A stretch of 64,000 bases of DNA from Rostratula benghalensis. Taxonomy: Eukaryota > Chordata > Aves > Charadriiformes > Rostratulidae. Every line of letters starts with the position of its first letter. Position 1 is the first letter of the stretch. The DNA is taken from the NCBI GenBank assembly GCA_013399305.1, contig VXAI01000136.1, positions 124,001-188,000 on the forward strand, given 5' to 3'. Positions 24,341 to 36,783 of the stretch are shown here, in pieces. Below the pieces are notes generated by a model that was not told the DNA's origin, ran no database searches, and was given only the letters and a program-made list of their open reading frames with translations. Made by a program: the position numbers and the translations under genes.

Positions 24341-25795
24341 AGCATGAATTATTAATGGTACACTTGTAAAAGTAAGCTACCAAAAAGGGGAAAAAAAAAA
24401 TAAAAAAATAAAGGGGGTGGAGGGAAAGCCAACATGCTCTGCTGCAAATGCAGTGATAACAATCCCCTCCCCTCGCCTTTTCTCTTTTTAATCAGAGGAT
24501 GAAAAACCTTCTGGGCTGGTTGCTTCTATTTCTGTTTAATAAGCAGGTGGGGTTGGAGTGACACAGCCTGGGTTCTGAACAAGTTCTGCATGTTTTTTGC
24601 CCCAGTAAATCTTTTGGACCTTTCTCCTTTTACAAAACCCTCTATATAAAAACCTGAACGCAAGCGTTGCAGTTTCTCTCCCCTCAAGCTCCTTCCAATA
24701 ATGTAAGTTTTTGTGGTTTGGGTTTTTTTCTTTTTTTCTTTTCCTGCGAAGTTTGTCACCGTTGTGCAAACTACCAAGATCGGGTCTACTCTGTTGTTAA
24801 ATTTTAAGTGGAATACCAATTTTTCTCTGCACAAAGTCTAGAAGTTTGCAAGTCATGAATTGCATTTTTAAAGTTTAATCGCTGCCAGTCTGTTGTCCAG
24901 AGAAATTTCTCCTTCAGTGCTCAGACTGCAAGGCAGCTGTGTAGACAGGCAGTAAATAGCAAACTTGAGATGATTGGCGTCAGTGTTTTTAAAAGAATCA
25001 AGAATTTATAACCCATTACTTTGTAGTGGTGCTCTTCTAAATCCTGGCTGCAGGATCTCTTTGAATTAGCAACGTGCTTCTGCTCGCCTTTAAATTTTTT
25101 TCTCAAGCACTCCTTGGTCTCTTCCTTCTCTTTCACCCTCACAAAGACAGGCGTGCTGGGTCTGAGAGCCTGAAAACATTCTTGATGGTTTAAAATTAGC
25201 CCCCTTTTTTTTTTTTTTCACCTCCTTTGTGTCTGAGGGGCACTTGCAGTGCTGGAGATGGTGTGTGACTGGGCTGCCAGCAAAGCACGGGGAAATGGGA
25301 GTTCCCAGTCACCATTTCCATCGATGTGGTTTGTGGGACACCATGAGGACCCTTCTGGGTGTGAACAGTTCTGGGATCCGCTGGGTCCAGGGAAAAGCTC
25401 TGTGTCTTCCTGTTCACGCTGGTTTTATACCAAGTATTTGTTTTGTTCCCGGCCCTCTCTGATCCTCAGCTTCCAAAATACCTGGTGTTTTCCATCTCCT
25501 CCCGACCCCTGTGCCCTGCAGCTGCAGGAAGGCGGCCGAGCCCAGCCCCAGAGGAACTGAACGTGAGCAAACAGAGAGGGAGAAGGCAGTGAAACCCTGG
25601 CTGCGATGCTTTGTCATAAAGTTCAGACTCCATCGTCGCTCTGAAGAGTTGTTTTAGGGAATACCTTCCCTTAGGGGCAGCAAGGATAAATTTCACACCG
25701 GTTTAAGGGCCTGCGGTGATAAATCCGTGTGAGGTTAAATGTGATATAAATATCTGGGGTAACAAAAGAGCAGCTGGCAGCAGCTTTATCTTGCA

Positions 25796-26052
25796 GGGTG
25801 AGAAATGGCCTCAAGTTGTACCAAGGGAGGTTTAGACTGGATGTTAGGAAAAATTTCTATACCAAAGGGGTTATCAAGACACTGGCACGGGCAGCCTGGG
25901 GAAGTGGTGGAATTGCCATCCCTGGAGGTATTTAAGGGTAGAAATGGTGCTGAGAGACAAGGTTTGGTGATGGTTTTGTCAGTGTTAGGTTGATGGTTGG
26001 ACTTGATGATCTGAAGGGTCTCTTCCCATCCAGACAATTCTATGATTCTAAG
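25796..26052 (+). mobile_element. CR1 3' fragment, sense (distinct subfamily)
   Basis: GGCCTCAAGTTGTACCAAGG, GGTTTAGACTGGATGTTAGG, a GGGCAGCCTGGGGAAGTGGT block, GGTTGGACTTGATGATCTGA, then TCTATGATTCTAAG at the end. The TTGGACTTGATGATCT-AAGGGTCT terminus belongs to the same subfamily group as the antisense copies at 40.0, 48.6 and 62.4 kb. Confidence 0.92.
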
Positions 26053-29000
26053 AGTGAGATACATGTGGTCTGGTGGCAGCACGGGCTCTGTGTGGGAGAA
26101 AATGACACCCTGCAGCCCTCCCACCGCTGCTCCCCAGGACTAGAAGTCAAGGAGGAGGGGACCCTTAGGCATGGGCATTGCCTGAGTGGGTTTATGGACA
26201 GATGAAGAGAAGATTTCTGTTTATGGCACTGCCTGGCACCTTCCAGCAGCGTGAGGTACAAACGTGCTTTTAAAGGAAAAATAAAATGCTCACCTCCCAC
26301 AAGAAGGGAATAGAAATACATCTTCTGCTACTGCGAAGCTGCCTATACCATAAATAGAGCTTCACGCCCATCCAAAAGCTCTTTCACAGCTATTTAAACA
26401 AACTGTTCCTGGTAGTAGATAACAAACATTTCTTTGCATGGTTCTGACTGACAAACAAGCAGAAACGAATGTACACTACAGCCAACTGCAGAAAAAAACT
26501 GAAACTTTTTCTTCTTTTCAGTTCAGTCTCATTGCATTTAATTTCCAGATGCCATTTTTAGATACTTTTTTTTTTTTTCTCCAAAAATATTTTTAACATT
26601 AAGCGAGTTCTCCTCAGTCTGGAGAAAGTGACCAGAAATACCTTGGTTTTTTTCAGTCCTGTCCCATAACAGTGCTTTCCTCTGCCCCTGGTCATGACAC
26701 TACGGGTCATGGATTTGTTTAAGACTGGAAGGGCAGACAGGATCTCAGCCTCACCATTTCCTGAGGCCTTGGTGACCCCTGCTCTGTACAGGCTGAGCAG
26801 TTCCACTTTCTGATTGCAAGGGATGCTTTATGCATGAAATACCCTGAAAAACAGAAAGCAATTTTCCTTTCAAAGTGTTGGCACTATTACACCCAGCTGA
26901 GACACGGCTGCACAGGAGCATATGAAAATGAAAACTCACTTAGGAGGAAAAGAAGGGATTTAAACTAATTTCCCAGCTCATTCCAGCAACTCAACACAGC
27001 TTTGGAAACAGAGGGAATTTTCCAATTGCTGCCTCATCCACCTCTACTCACTGGCCCAGTGGCTCGGACGTTGGTGTGACCAGAGAGATCATCTTCTCTG
27101 AGGCTAAATTTAAAGAAAGGGCTCTGTAAAAGTGTAATAAGCAGAAGTCTCTGTGGGGAAGACGAAGTGGTGACTCATTTACTGTGTTTTATAGAGTTGT
27201 CTTCCAATAATAATTTCTTTGCAACTTACCCTGTCGGGAAGGTGCTGTGCACAGGGGAGTCTTGAATCTCTTTGCCTCTGCCATCAATAATACATAAAGA
27301 GGGAAAGGTGGAGGGGCAAAAAACCCTACAATAACAAATCTTTTTCTCACAACACGTTTCAAGTGCAGCTTGCACAGAGGTGTCTCTATGATATGACAAC
27401 ACAATTCTGCAGTTTGAGGTGGTGGATTGGAAGACTGGGCAGGCTGCCGTCTGCTCTTGGTGCAGGCAACATTTGCACCTTAATCTGAAAATATAAATGA
27501 GATTTCTTTACACAAGCCAGATCAAAACTTTACATTAAGTGAATTGTTTAGCTCTTGTCTTTGAGTGCTGTAGATTGGAAAGCTCACCTGCATTATATCC
27601 CCAGCTCCTTAGCCTTGTCATTCAGCATAGGAATATATATGACTATAAGGTACAAAAGCTGTGAGATATTGTTTCTTACCCTGCTCCAAGGCACTGAGTC
27701 CCTATGTGACACGTGTGGAAGAAAAATCAAATGTTATTGTTCCTGCCTGAGATGGCATCATTGAGATTCCCAGCAATGACAATATCTGAAGGAGCTTTGT
27801 TTCCTGTTACCTAGTCATGGCTGCCGCTGTTTCAAATGAACCAGAACTACTTTTGAGTTTCTTCCTTCTAAGTTATCACATTTTCCCCTGCTGGGCTGTA
27901 TGCAGCAAAAACTCGGTTTGTCAAGAGACTAGAAAATCTTTGTACATGAAGCTTTTAAAGAGAATGCTTAAGAAGATGAGCACATGCACCAGAGGCACCC
28001 AGAGCCTTCTCCTCCTCCAGGCTTTATCCTTTAGGTAATTTATCTGCGGTTTCTGAAAAGGTTTCCTGTCTTCCTTTCATGAAGTGACTGGGATAGCCAA
28101 GCTTCTTATTTTATGTCTGAGTGAAGTTCAGTGGTTTCAGCAGGGGGAATGCTTGGCATCTTCTGAAAATCAGAGAACATCCCAGTTATTGGACACTGGA
28201 TAGGGGTTTCGCACAAATGTGTTATTTCGGAGAAAAAAAGAAAAAAAGCTTTCTTAATATATATAAAAATTGGTGAATATAACTTTCTGAGTGCTGCCAA
28301 GTGCCTCTTCTGCATGGAATCCCGTTACTTTTCAGTCTTAAAAAAGGCATTTTTCTTGAGTCTGAGTTACCTTCTCATAAATTAAGGAAGTGTGTTTATC
28401 GGGACAAATTTTCCACTCTGACTTCACCAATGTTCTGCCTCATTTTGCTACAAGTGCATTTGACCTCTTGCCCTTAATTTAAAGAAGGTAGTTTGCTTAC
28501 AGAGACATTTATCTAACAGGGACCTGTAAGGGAAATAAAAATTTGGTTTACAGATGACTTGATTCCCTCAAGGTACTTGAATCAATCACATAAATTGTAG
28601 TGTGTCCTACACTTCAGCTTCAATCAATAGGGGATTAAAACTCTGGTTTCAGTGTGGGGAAGATAAATGCCCATATAGATGCTATTAATAACACCTAGGA
28701 TTACTGAAAATGTACTGATGCTTTAAAAAAATCTCACTTTTTGGTGCTTATGTGTCTTGTTTAGTATTTCCACTCTTCTTCTCTGTTGGGAGAGTGAAAT
28801 CAGAGGAGAAACTTTGACTTACCCTAACCTGCTACCAGGCATTGCTAAAAAAAAAGGTTTATTTCCTGTGATTTGGTATGCTCTGTGGTGGGTCTGGCTT
28901 GCCTGGCTGCAGCAGAACATTAGCATGAAAGTAATTCATGAGCAAAATTAAGAAGGACCTAGTTTAAGACAGATTTTTTTAGAGGGTCTCTACTCTGCCA

Positions 29001-30763
29001 TGCTGGTCCCTGCTCTGCCACATTCTCTCTACATTCCCTGGGCAAATCACTTGGGTAAAGGTCATCCATGGTCCCATGTGCATAACACCCCCGATTTCAA
29101 AGCAGGTATTTCTGCAGGGCAATTCAGGATATGTTAGTGCCTTGATTTGGCACAGCCCTCCTTTGACTCGAAGTTTCTGGTCCATCCCCAGCCTCACAGA
29201 CTGCCTACGAGATTTCCTCCCTCTGCAGTGATTAATCTCTTTTAGAATAGTTTGAGATCCAGTAAGATCTGTGTAGCTGGGGGACAAGGTGCCTCCATGA
29301 AAAATCATCTCTGGGAGCAGGCTTCCTCTGCAGGGGGTGAAGCAATGTTGTGGTAGAAGATGAGGGTTTGGCTTTTTTTTTTTTTTTTTTTTTTTTTTCA
29401 CTGCCTGGGAGCAGCCTGGAGGCAAACAAAGGAAATACAAGGGCCTGATGCAGTATGGCATGATCCACTTGTTGGTCTGCTGTGTGGTCAGAGCTTTTGG
29501 TCTTCTTGCAAAAATGATACCTAGGTTGTATCATCTCTGTTCAGATAAATCAATGTTGTAGCTTGACTACCTGTCCCACTTGAGGCTGCTACTGAACGTT
29601 TTCTGCTTCTGAAATACAAGCTTAAAAAAGAGACAGAAGTGGGTCTCTATTTTTTAAATGTGGAAAATACTTTTTAAAGAAAATGCCATTCTTTGTTGGG
29701 ATTAAGATCTGCTGCATTTACTGCATTTTCTGACAGGCCTTTCCAGTCCTAGAAAAGCCAGACATACTTACATACATTTTTTTTTTGCTGGCCCACACCT
29801 ATTGTCACTTATTTTGTTCTTTTGCATTTAGAAATTGGACCTTAAATAATATATTTCTTCAGAAATAAAATTGATAGAATATATTATGCCACATCAAACA
29901 TGAATTCCATATCAGTGTGCTTTTGAGATAATAAATCCATTGCAGTTGTTAGTGAGTTTTATAATAATCCTGTCTACTTTAGATGGTTCTCATTGATTTT
30001 GAAAAGTGCTTGATGTACATGAAATATGGTTTTGTAGATTGTGTGGTTTAAACTTTGGAGATTTCTGCTTTAATTTATTACAGCTCTCAAATGCTTTTTG
30101 GCAAAAGAAGGAGCCTGGCTCAGGTTGGTCTGAAACCAGATGTAATTAGGAATGTTTCCCATCAGGAGGAGTTTGTCCTGGCTCTTTACATGATGTTCCA
30201 GGGAACTGTTGCCTTTCCTCCCTGCAGTCTCTCAGTGACTGGGAATCTTATAAGCTTTGTAGTGAATTTTGACTCACCAAAGACAAGATCAGCTTTTGCC
30301 ATGGCGTCCTGGCTGATGAAGATCCAGCCTACTTGTAGACATCTGTGAGCAATATGGGCTTCACCATTCTCACAAGCAGCATTCTCACCTGAGCTGGTCG
30401 TGCTGAAATGAAAAGTTGGCATTCTTTGTCCACCTGCCATTTGACTGATATATTTCCTAAATTACCCAAACTAGTCTCCAGATGATGTCTCACGAGGGCT
30501 GCATGATGAGGAAAGGTGTGCTCTTGTACCTGTTGTTATCTGCCGCTGTTCTGCTGTCATTGTACTGCATCCACTGATCCATGGTCTTGCTTCCCAGCAG
30601 GACCACAGCCCTGGGTTACAGGTGAAAAATTCATCCAGGTTTCATCAGGTGCCCACCAAGCCACTCTGTCACTTCCTCTCCTCAGCTGGGCAGGAGAGAC
30701 AAAATATAGTGAAAGGTTCATGCATTGAGATAGGGACGGGGAAATATCACTCACCAAGTACTG
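26053..30763. other. Intergenic sequence, no recognisable gene
   Basis: Unique non-coding DNA. Simple runs include T at about 26564-26578 and a 26-base T run at 29373-29398, which creates an artefactual poly-lysine open frame on the minus strand. The segment at about 29000-29070 has a faint resemblance to an ancient MIR/CORE-SINE core. Confidence 0.5.
29373..29398. repeat. Homopolymer T run (26 bases)
   Basis: Uninterrupted T tract. It could be the tail of a minus-strand retrocopy, but the sequence to its right resembles no gene I recognise and no target-site duplication was evident. Confidence 0.95.
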
Positions 30764-31690
30764 TCATGGGTCAAACAGACTTGACTCAGGGAAATGTATT
30801 TAATATGTTGCCTATCAAAATAGGAATAGTATAATGAGAAAGAAAACTCAATCTTAAAAAACCTTCCCCCAGCCCTCGCTTCTTCCTACACTCAACTTCA
30901 CTCCTGATTTCTCTGCTGTCCCCTCCTGAGGTGACACAAGGGAATGGGGGTTGTGGTCAGTTCATCACACGTTGCCTCTGCTGCTCCTTCCTCCTCAGGA
31001 GGAGGACTCTTCACACTCCCTCCCCTGCTCCAGTGTGGGGTCCTACCCATGGGAGACAGTTCTCTATGAACTACTCCAGCGTGGGTCTTTCCTATGGGCT
31101 GCAGTTCCTCATGAATTGCTCCAGCATGGGTCCTTTCCACTTGGTGCAGTTCTTCAGTCTGCTCCAGCGTGAATCCCCTGTGGGGTCACAAACCCTGACA
31201 GCAAATTTACTCCAGCATGGGGTCCTCTGCATGGGTCCACAGGTCCTGCTAAGAGCCTTCTCCTGCATGGGGTTCCTGTGGGGTCACAGCCTCCTTGGCC
31301 TGCATCCATCTCCTCCACCATGGGAACCCCACGGTCTGCAGGTGGGTACCTGCTCCCCCATTAACCTCCATGGCTTGCAGGAGAACAGACTGCAGGGGAG
31401 TCTCTGCTCCAGTGTCTGCAGCACCTCCTCCTTCACTTACCTTGATGCCTGAAGAGTTGTTTTTCTTATGTATTCTCACTCCTCTTTTCTAGCTACTGTT
31501 GCTCAACAAGTTTTTCCCCTTCTGAAATACTTTATCACAGAGGCAACACCACTCTTGCTCATTGGTTCACCTGTGGCCAGCAGTCCATCCATCCTGGAGC
31601 CAGCTGGTACTGGGTCTATTGGACATCAGGGCAGATTCTGGCATCTTCTCACAGAAAAACCTTTCCATGCAAACACAATACAGGTGGGTC
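30764..31690 (+). mobile_element. Probable solo LTR or LTR-derived repeat of an avian endogenous retrovirus
   Basis: The segment opens TGTCATGGGTCAAACAGACT, a TG start like those of avian ERV LTRs that begin TGTCATGG. It continues with an AT-rich part (AAATGTATTTAATATGTTGC) and then a long C/T-rich body. That body has about eight imperfect units of CTCCAGYRTGGGTCC, spaced mostly 40-55 bases, from 31020 to about 31415. It ends near CCATGCAAACACAATACAGG (about 31665-31684). I recognise this as a dispersed bird repeat, but the family name, orientation and right boundary are uncertain. An open frame of 173 codons at 30931-31452 reflects the repeat structure rather than a gene. No gag, pol or env sequence is present. 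Confidence 0.5.
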
Positions 31691-33244
31691 CACCTTGGAG
31701 AACCATCAAACACCCATTGGGTCAGTCACTGAATCCCAGGGTAGGGGTTGGAGGAGCAGCTCTTGCCTCTGCTTGGGGTATTGGGGCTCTCTCACTGCCC
31801 TTGTGCTTCTGGGCTCCTCTGTGTGTGTGCAGATGAGCCTTTTATCGTATAACCTAATACTGTACCCTGGTCAAACACTACCATGCTATTTTGTATAAGC
31901 TAGAGAAGTGCACATTCCAGTCCCAGCAAAGGATGCCAAGCACCTTGTGTTTAATAAATTTGTCTCCTTCTCCCTGTTTTACGGGACTGATCACTTTGTG
32001 ACATCTTCCTGACTTCCTTAGCATTATCTGAGGCCAACAGTCTCAGATGATGACATCTTCTGTGAGACCTGCTCTCGCTACTGTGTCAGCAAAACCTTTA
32101 TATGATTACAAATCCTAATCAGTGTCTACAGCAAGGTCTGCAGCTTCACATCTTCTGTAGGCAACATGCTGCTTTTCCCACATCCCAGGATCATTTTTTT
32201 TTTTCTTTTTTGCACACCGGGACACTGTTGACTCAGCTCCAACTTGTGACTCACTGTGTCCCCCATCTCCTTCTCTGAATAGCTACTGCCTGGGGAGATA
32301 CTCCATATTCTGTGTTTGTACAGGGGATTTTTTCTACCCTGTGTGCTTTCATATTGAGTGTCACCCTGCACATTTCAGACGTCAAGATCCTCTGGGAATT
32401 CGACCTTGTTCTCAAAGAGGCTCAGCAGTGCCTTCCTGCCATTTGAAAATTCATTACAGACTTGCTATTAAACACTGAGCAGAAGGATGGCATGCCACCT
32501 GATGCTTTTTTTTTTTCTCAAATTGGCAAAGAAGTACTGATCTGATTAAAGTCTGGACCAACAGTATGAGCAATATTAGTGTCAAACCAGGTATGGTGTC
32601 CCACCTTTTTTTGCACCTGCTATATAAGATTTTGTGTAGAATGTGCTCTTTCTTATTTATAATATAATACCTTGGAAAATAGTGTCAAAACCTGTGCCAA
32701 TTAAACTGTATGACAGCCAGAAATTCTTTGCTGCCATGTGAACTTGTGTCTAGTTTTTGAAGGTGTTTAGATACATTCAGTTATGATTTAATTCTTGGCA
32801 CATTGGTATTTTTCTTACTTATCTCCCTCTTATCTGCTGGATTCTTACACATGGCTGATCTGATGATTTGATCCAGAACTTCATTGTGGATTTAAACCAA
32901 GCTCAAAGGTCTGTATTTTTGCCAGGTTGTCACTATTTCTTCTTTTCAGGCCTGGGAATGCTTTTGACCTTCATAGTCTGTTGGTTGTTCACACACTCAT
33001 TAGAAATTCTCTCAGCTGCCTACCAACAGGCCCCAAGGTTAATCTCAAAAGGCCAAATTCTACTAATAATATCCAAATCTAAAATGAGTTGTTTAAACAC
33101 AGAGTGGAATTTGGGATGCCTGAGCGTGTGTGGGGTGTACCACACCTTTCTGTGTCAGCAGATGGTGGTGGGGTGACCATATCAAGTAACACTCTCTGCC
33201 TGTGACTTAAGTGGTGCAGTCCAAGGCCAGCTGTATTATGTACC
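31691..33244. other. Intergenic sequence, no recognisable feature
   Basis: No domain-bearing open frame, no RNA gene and no confident repeat. The first 200 bases could still belong to the LTR-like element. Confidence 0.45.
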
Positions 33245-33395
33245 TGTCACAATAAGGTCTCTCCGGAGCCTTCTCTTCCCCAGGGTGAACAACCCCAACT
33301 CCCTCAGCCTGCTCCCACAGGAGAGGTGCTTCAGCCCTCTGTGGCCTTCCTCTGGACCCACTCCAACAGGTCCATGTCAAGTGTGTCCTCTAGAA
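33245..33395 (-). mobile_element. CR1 3' internal fragment, antisense
   Basis: AAGGTCTCTCCGGAGCCTTC, CAGGGTGAACAACCCCAACT, CCCTCAGCCTGCTCCCACAG and GGACCCACTCCAACAGGTCC are the complement of the conserved CR1 region just after ORF2. Both the 3' terminus and the upstream part are missing, so this is the stub of an older copy. Confidence 0.85.
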
Positions 33396-33436
33396 ATGCA
33401 AATTCCCTTTCTTCTATGAGAATCAAAATTATCATT

Positions 33437-33956
33437 TCACAGAATCATGGAATCTCAGGGATTGGAAGGGACCTTGAAAGCTCATCCAGTCCCATCCCCC
33501 TGCCAGAGCAGGAACACCCAGAGCAGGTCACACAGGAACGTGTCCAGGAGGGGTTTGAATGTCTCCAGAGAAGGAGACTCCACCACCTCTCTGGGCAGCC
33601 CCTGCCAGTGCTCCCTCACCCTCACCCTGAANNNNNNNNNNNNNNNNNNNNNNNNNNNNNNNNNNNNNNNNNNNNNNNNNNNNNNNNNNNNNNNNNNNNN
33701 NNNNNNNNNNNNNNNNNNNNNNNNNNNNNNNNNNNNNNNNNNNNNNNNNNNCAGATTTAGAAACATTCAGGAGGTCACCCCTCAGTCTCCTCTTCTCCAA
33801 GCTCCAGAGACCCAGCTCCCTCAGCCTTTCCTCCTCTGGGAGATGCTCCACTCCCTTCAGCATCTTTGTGGCTCTGCCCTGGACTCTCTCCAGCAGTTCC
33901 CTGTCCCTCTGGAGCTGAGGGGCCCAGAACTGGACACACTATTCCAGATGGGGTCT
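33437..33956 (-). mobile_element. CR1 3' part, antisense, interrupted by an assembly gap
   Basis: It begins with the complement of the TCTGTGATTCTGTGA-type end (TTTCACAGAATCATGGAATC). It continues CAGGGATTGGAAGGGACCTT and the 3' UTR to 33631, is interrupted by 120 Ns, and resumes with minus-strand [26 protein letters not shown] and SALRPHLE followed by a TAG (33939-33941 on the complement). It is the same subfamily as 16395-17152. Confidence 0.92.
33632..33751. other. Assembly gap (120 N)
   Basis: Undetermined bases inside a CR1 copy. In the paralogous copy at 16.4 kb the equivalent interval (about 16839-16961) is roughly 123 bases, so the gap length looks realistic and probably hides only CR1 sequence. 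Confidence 0.97.
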
Positions 33957-34960
33957 CAGGGCAGAGTAGATTTTATGATCAGTTTGCCCAAGATGGCCTC
34001 CAGCCATAACATCACACACAAGTCCTTCTCTGCTGGCAAACTCAACGTCCAACAGGGTACTTTTTTTACTTGGCTCTGTCTCCAGCTGTGTCAGAAAGTT
34101 GTCTTCCACATACCCCAGGATCTTTCTAGACTGTTTCCACCATATTGTATTTCCAACAGATATATAATCAGTTGAAGCCCTCCCTGAGAACAAGGACTAG
34201 GATTGTGACATTTCTCCCAGCTATTTATAGAACATTTAATCTGCATTTTCAGCCTGGGTGGGTGTCTATAACAGACTCCCACCATGATATCTGCCTCGCT
34301 GGCCTTTTCCCCAATTCTTACCCATCAATACTCAACCCTTTCATTACCATCATCAAGCACTAGACAGTCAAAACACTCTCTTAACACACAGGGCTACCCA
34401 ACAACCTCTTCTTCCTTGCCTGTCCCTTCTGAAGAGTTCAGAGACACCCAGTGCAGCCCTCCAGAGTCATCCCACCATGTTTCCATGAAGGCAACTCCAC
34501 CATGGCTTCCAGCTCCTTCTGTTTGTTGCCCATGCTACGTGCATCGGTGTAGATAGTCTTCAGCTGGGCTATTGATCCCACCAACTTTATTGTGGGAGAA
34601 GCTCTAGTTCCTATGAGACTGTGTTTTCAGGTGCTTCTGTGGTTCCTAACATATATTCTAACCCTTATGTTTTTGCTGCCACATGGATCTCCACCCTCTA
34701 CCCTCACTGAGACCTTGCTAGCATGCCATTCTTCAAACACTGGCGTGACTCCCCCAGGCTCATCTCTGTTGAGCCTGGCTTTATCCCTTTCCCCCTTCAA
34801 ATCTGGTTTAAATCTCCTTCAGTGAGTCTTGCTAACTCAAGGATAAATACTATCGGTCCTTGGTGGAACCAGCAAAGTTAAAAGAGTTGTCCTGGGTGCT
34901 CTTCCATGCCAACTGCCACTCCAGACCCTGTTTGCCTGTCCTGTTTGTGGTCCTCCACGG
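33957..34960 (-). mobile_element. CR1 ORF2 endonuclease region, antisense, fused to the 3' part
   Basis: The complement reads like the bird CR1 ORF2 N-terminal half. Near 34560-34500 comes the segment corresponding to a start like AQLKTIYTDARSMGNKQ, then a WWDD/DS-type stretch near 34465-34490. A DILVGVCYRPP-like motif lies near 34260-34290, and VEDNFLTQLETEPSKKSTLL then FASREGLVCDVMAGG to 33995. At DHKI the frame passes directly into YSALRPHLE of the RT tail, so the reverse-transcriptase catalytic region is missing. Frameshifts and stops are frequent. The outer limit near 34960 is soft: GC-rich sequence to about 35160 may also be decayed CR1. Confidence 0.75.
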
Positions 34961-36783
34961 GGGATTCTTTTCTATGTGAACAGCTTGGTTGCCATTGCTC
35001 CTGCCACCACCCAGGTCTTCTCAGTGCTGTCATGTGGGTTGTGGGCTCCTGGTGGGTCTCTCTGCTGCCCTGAGGTCCCCCTGGTTCGGGAACCCCCCCC
35101 TGTGCACCACACTAGAGTCATCTGCTGCCCATTGTGTCAGTGCTGGAGCTGCTTGCCTCTCTGACTGAGTTTTCATTTGTTTCTTTCATTTTTCTCCTTT
35201 CATTTGCTTAATTTGCTGTCAAAATACAAAGTTTCTGGCAACTCATTCCATCTCTATCTAACCTCTTCTAGGGCTTCTGTGCTGGAAAATGGCAGCATTA
35301 AGAGAATTCGCATTTCCAGTCCACTATACCCAGTAAACAACACAGTGCTGTGGGGCAGATATAAATCAAATTTTTCAAGTAAATCATGGAAACTCAGTGC
35401 TGACGATTATCGGCATGTAGTTGTTTGGAATTTACTTAAATGACTTAATCATCAAAGAATATCTAAGTAGTTCAAATAATTAAACCACACCAAGTTCTCT
35501 GCTCCCACCTGTTAAATGCTGCCAAATGCAAACAGTTTTTTGGTTGTATCTCAAAAATCGAAAGCATATTCTCCATAAAAAATTAATTGCTTTACCCTGG
35601 CTTTGCCCTTACTCATAAGAAATAACTATGTTGGCTGTAGGCCTGCGGCCATGAAAACAGCACAATATTGAAAATCTTTACTTCTTTCAAGCTTCTCTTT
35701 TGATCATCATCATGCTGGCTCCATTAATAGCTCTTTAGGTTACTGGAATTTGTGCTTCGAGAAGGGAAAGAATGTCCTTCTTCTTTAATTACATCCCAAC
35801 TTTTCCCTTTTTCCTTTTAGCTGCTGTTTTGTTCAGCTGTTTCTGACAGAAGGCAGCGATGATTCCAGTTCCACCAAAATCCTTGGCACATAAATATTCA
35901 CGGACCTTTAAAAGGCTGGTACTAGGGCAGTAGGTAGTAGAACTCCCTCCTCTTTGATACCAGCACAGCATTTTGACAGCATGGGAATGTTACACATCTT
36001 TAATAGTATACACTTAAAAACAGGGGTTAACACAAAATCAATGCAAGTTTCAACCAGAACATGGTACACTCTGCCTGTTTTCAGGTTTTGCACTGGGATG
36101 ATATAAAACCTGTTTTCTTTCAGTTAAGAGAAGCCACCACCAACTGTCTGCTATGAACACTAAAACCAGTACTGCGGCCTTTATGCTATTATTGTAAGCT
36201 CAGATTCAGTTTATGCTGGTTTTTCAGTTGGCTTCATCATGACTTTTTTTCTATTAATGATGCAATGTCCCATCATGAAAATTAGTTCTTGTTAATTAAA
36301 TGCATTAGCCTGCAGTGCTTGATAAAGCTCTACTTCGGTCCAATCATTAAACAGATGCTTGATTCCTGTGTATTTTTCAGGTCAGTCACAAATAAAGACA
36401 ATTTCCTGACTCATGGGTCACTGTGCTTTGGTACCGTGGAAGATGAGGCTGCATTATGTCACTTTCCCTGAATTCCAGACAAGAAGGATCTTGAGACTGC
36501 CTCCCATAGAGCTACACACAGATCCTTTCAGTTGTAATCTGCTGATCAAGATCCCTCTCTAAACTTTGTTCTTGTTATTGATGTTTACTGGGTTTGATCC
36601 AGGCTTTCATTGCTCAGAGATTTGGGAACTTTCTCCTTGTTTCTCTCTAAATATATTAATTCCCAGTTTGTTTATCCTGCGTTAACCCAGTTCTCCCCTC
36701 TGGAATTTAAAATTCAAGTAATCTTTATTAAAATCTCTCTTCCTTTTGTCCTGACAGCTTGAGTGAACCAGTTTGATTTCGCA

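Larger units (their letters stand above)
23717..25795. other. Intergenic sequence containing a CpG-rich patch
   Basis: Unique DNA with locally raised GC between about 23860 and 24340. T and A runs flank it (24391-24400, 25205-25219). No gene or transcript start can be supported. Confidence 0.5.

Noticed and set aside
28979..29461. 160-codon minus-strand open frame with poly-lysine
   Set aside because: It depends on reading through a 26-base T run, with anonymous sequence on both sides.
30931..31452. 173-codon plus-strand open frame
   Set aside because: Lies entirely in the LTR-like repeat; its repeating Ser/Met-Gly pattern comes from the CTCCAGNRTGGG units.
33447..34175. 242-codon open frame across the N gap
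   Set aside because: Spans 120 undetermined bases and the antisense side of CR1; the frame is meaningless.
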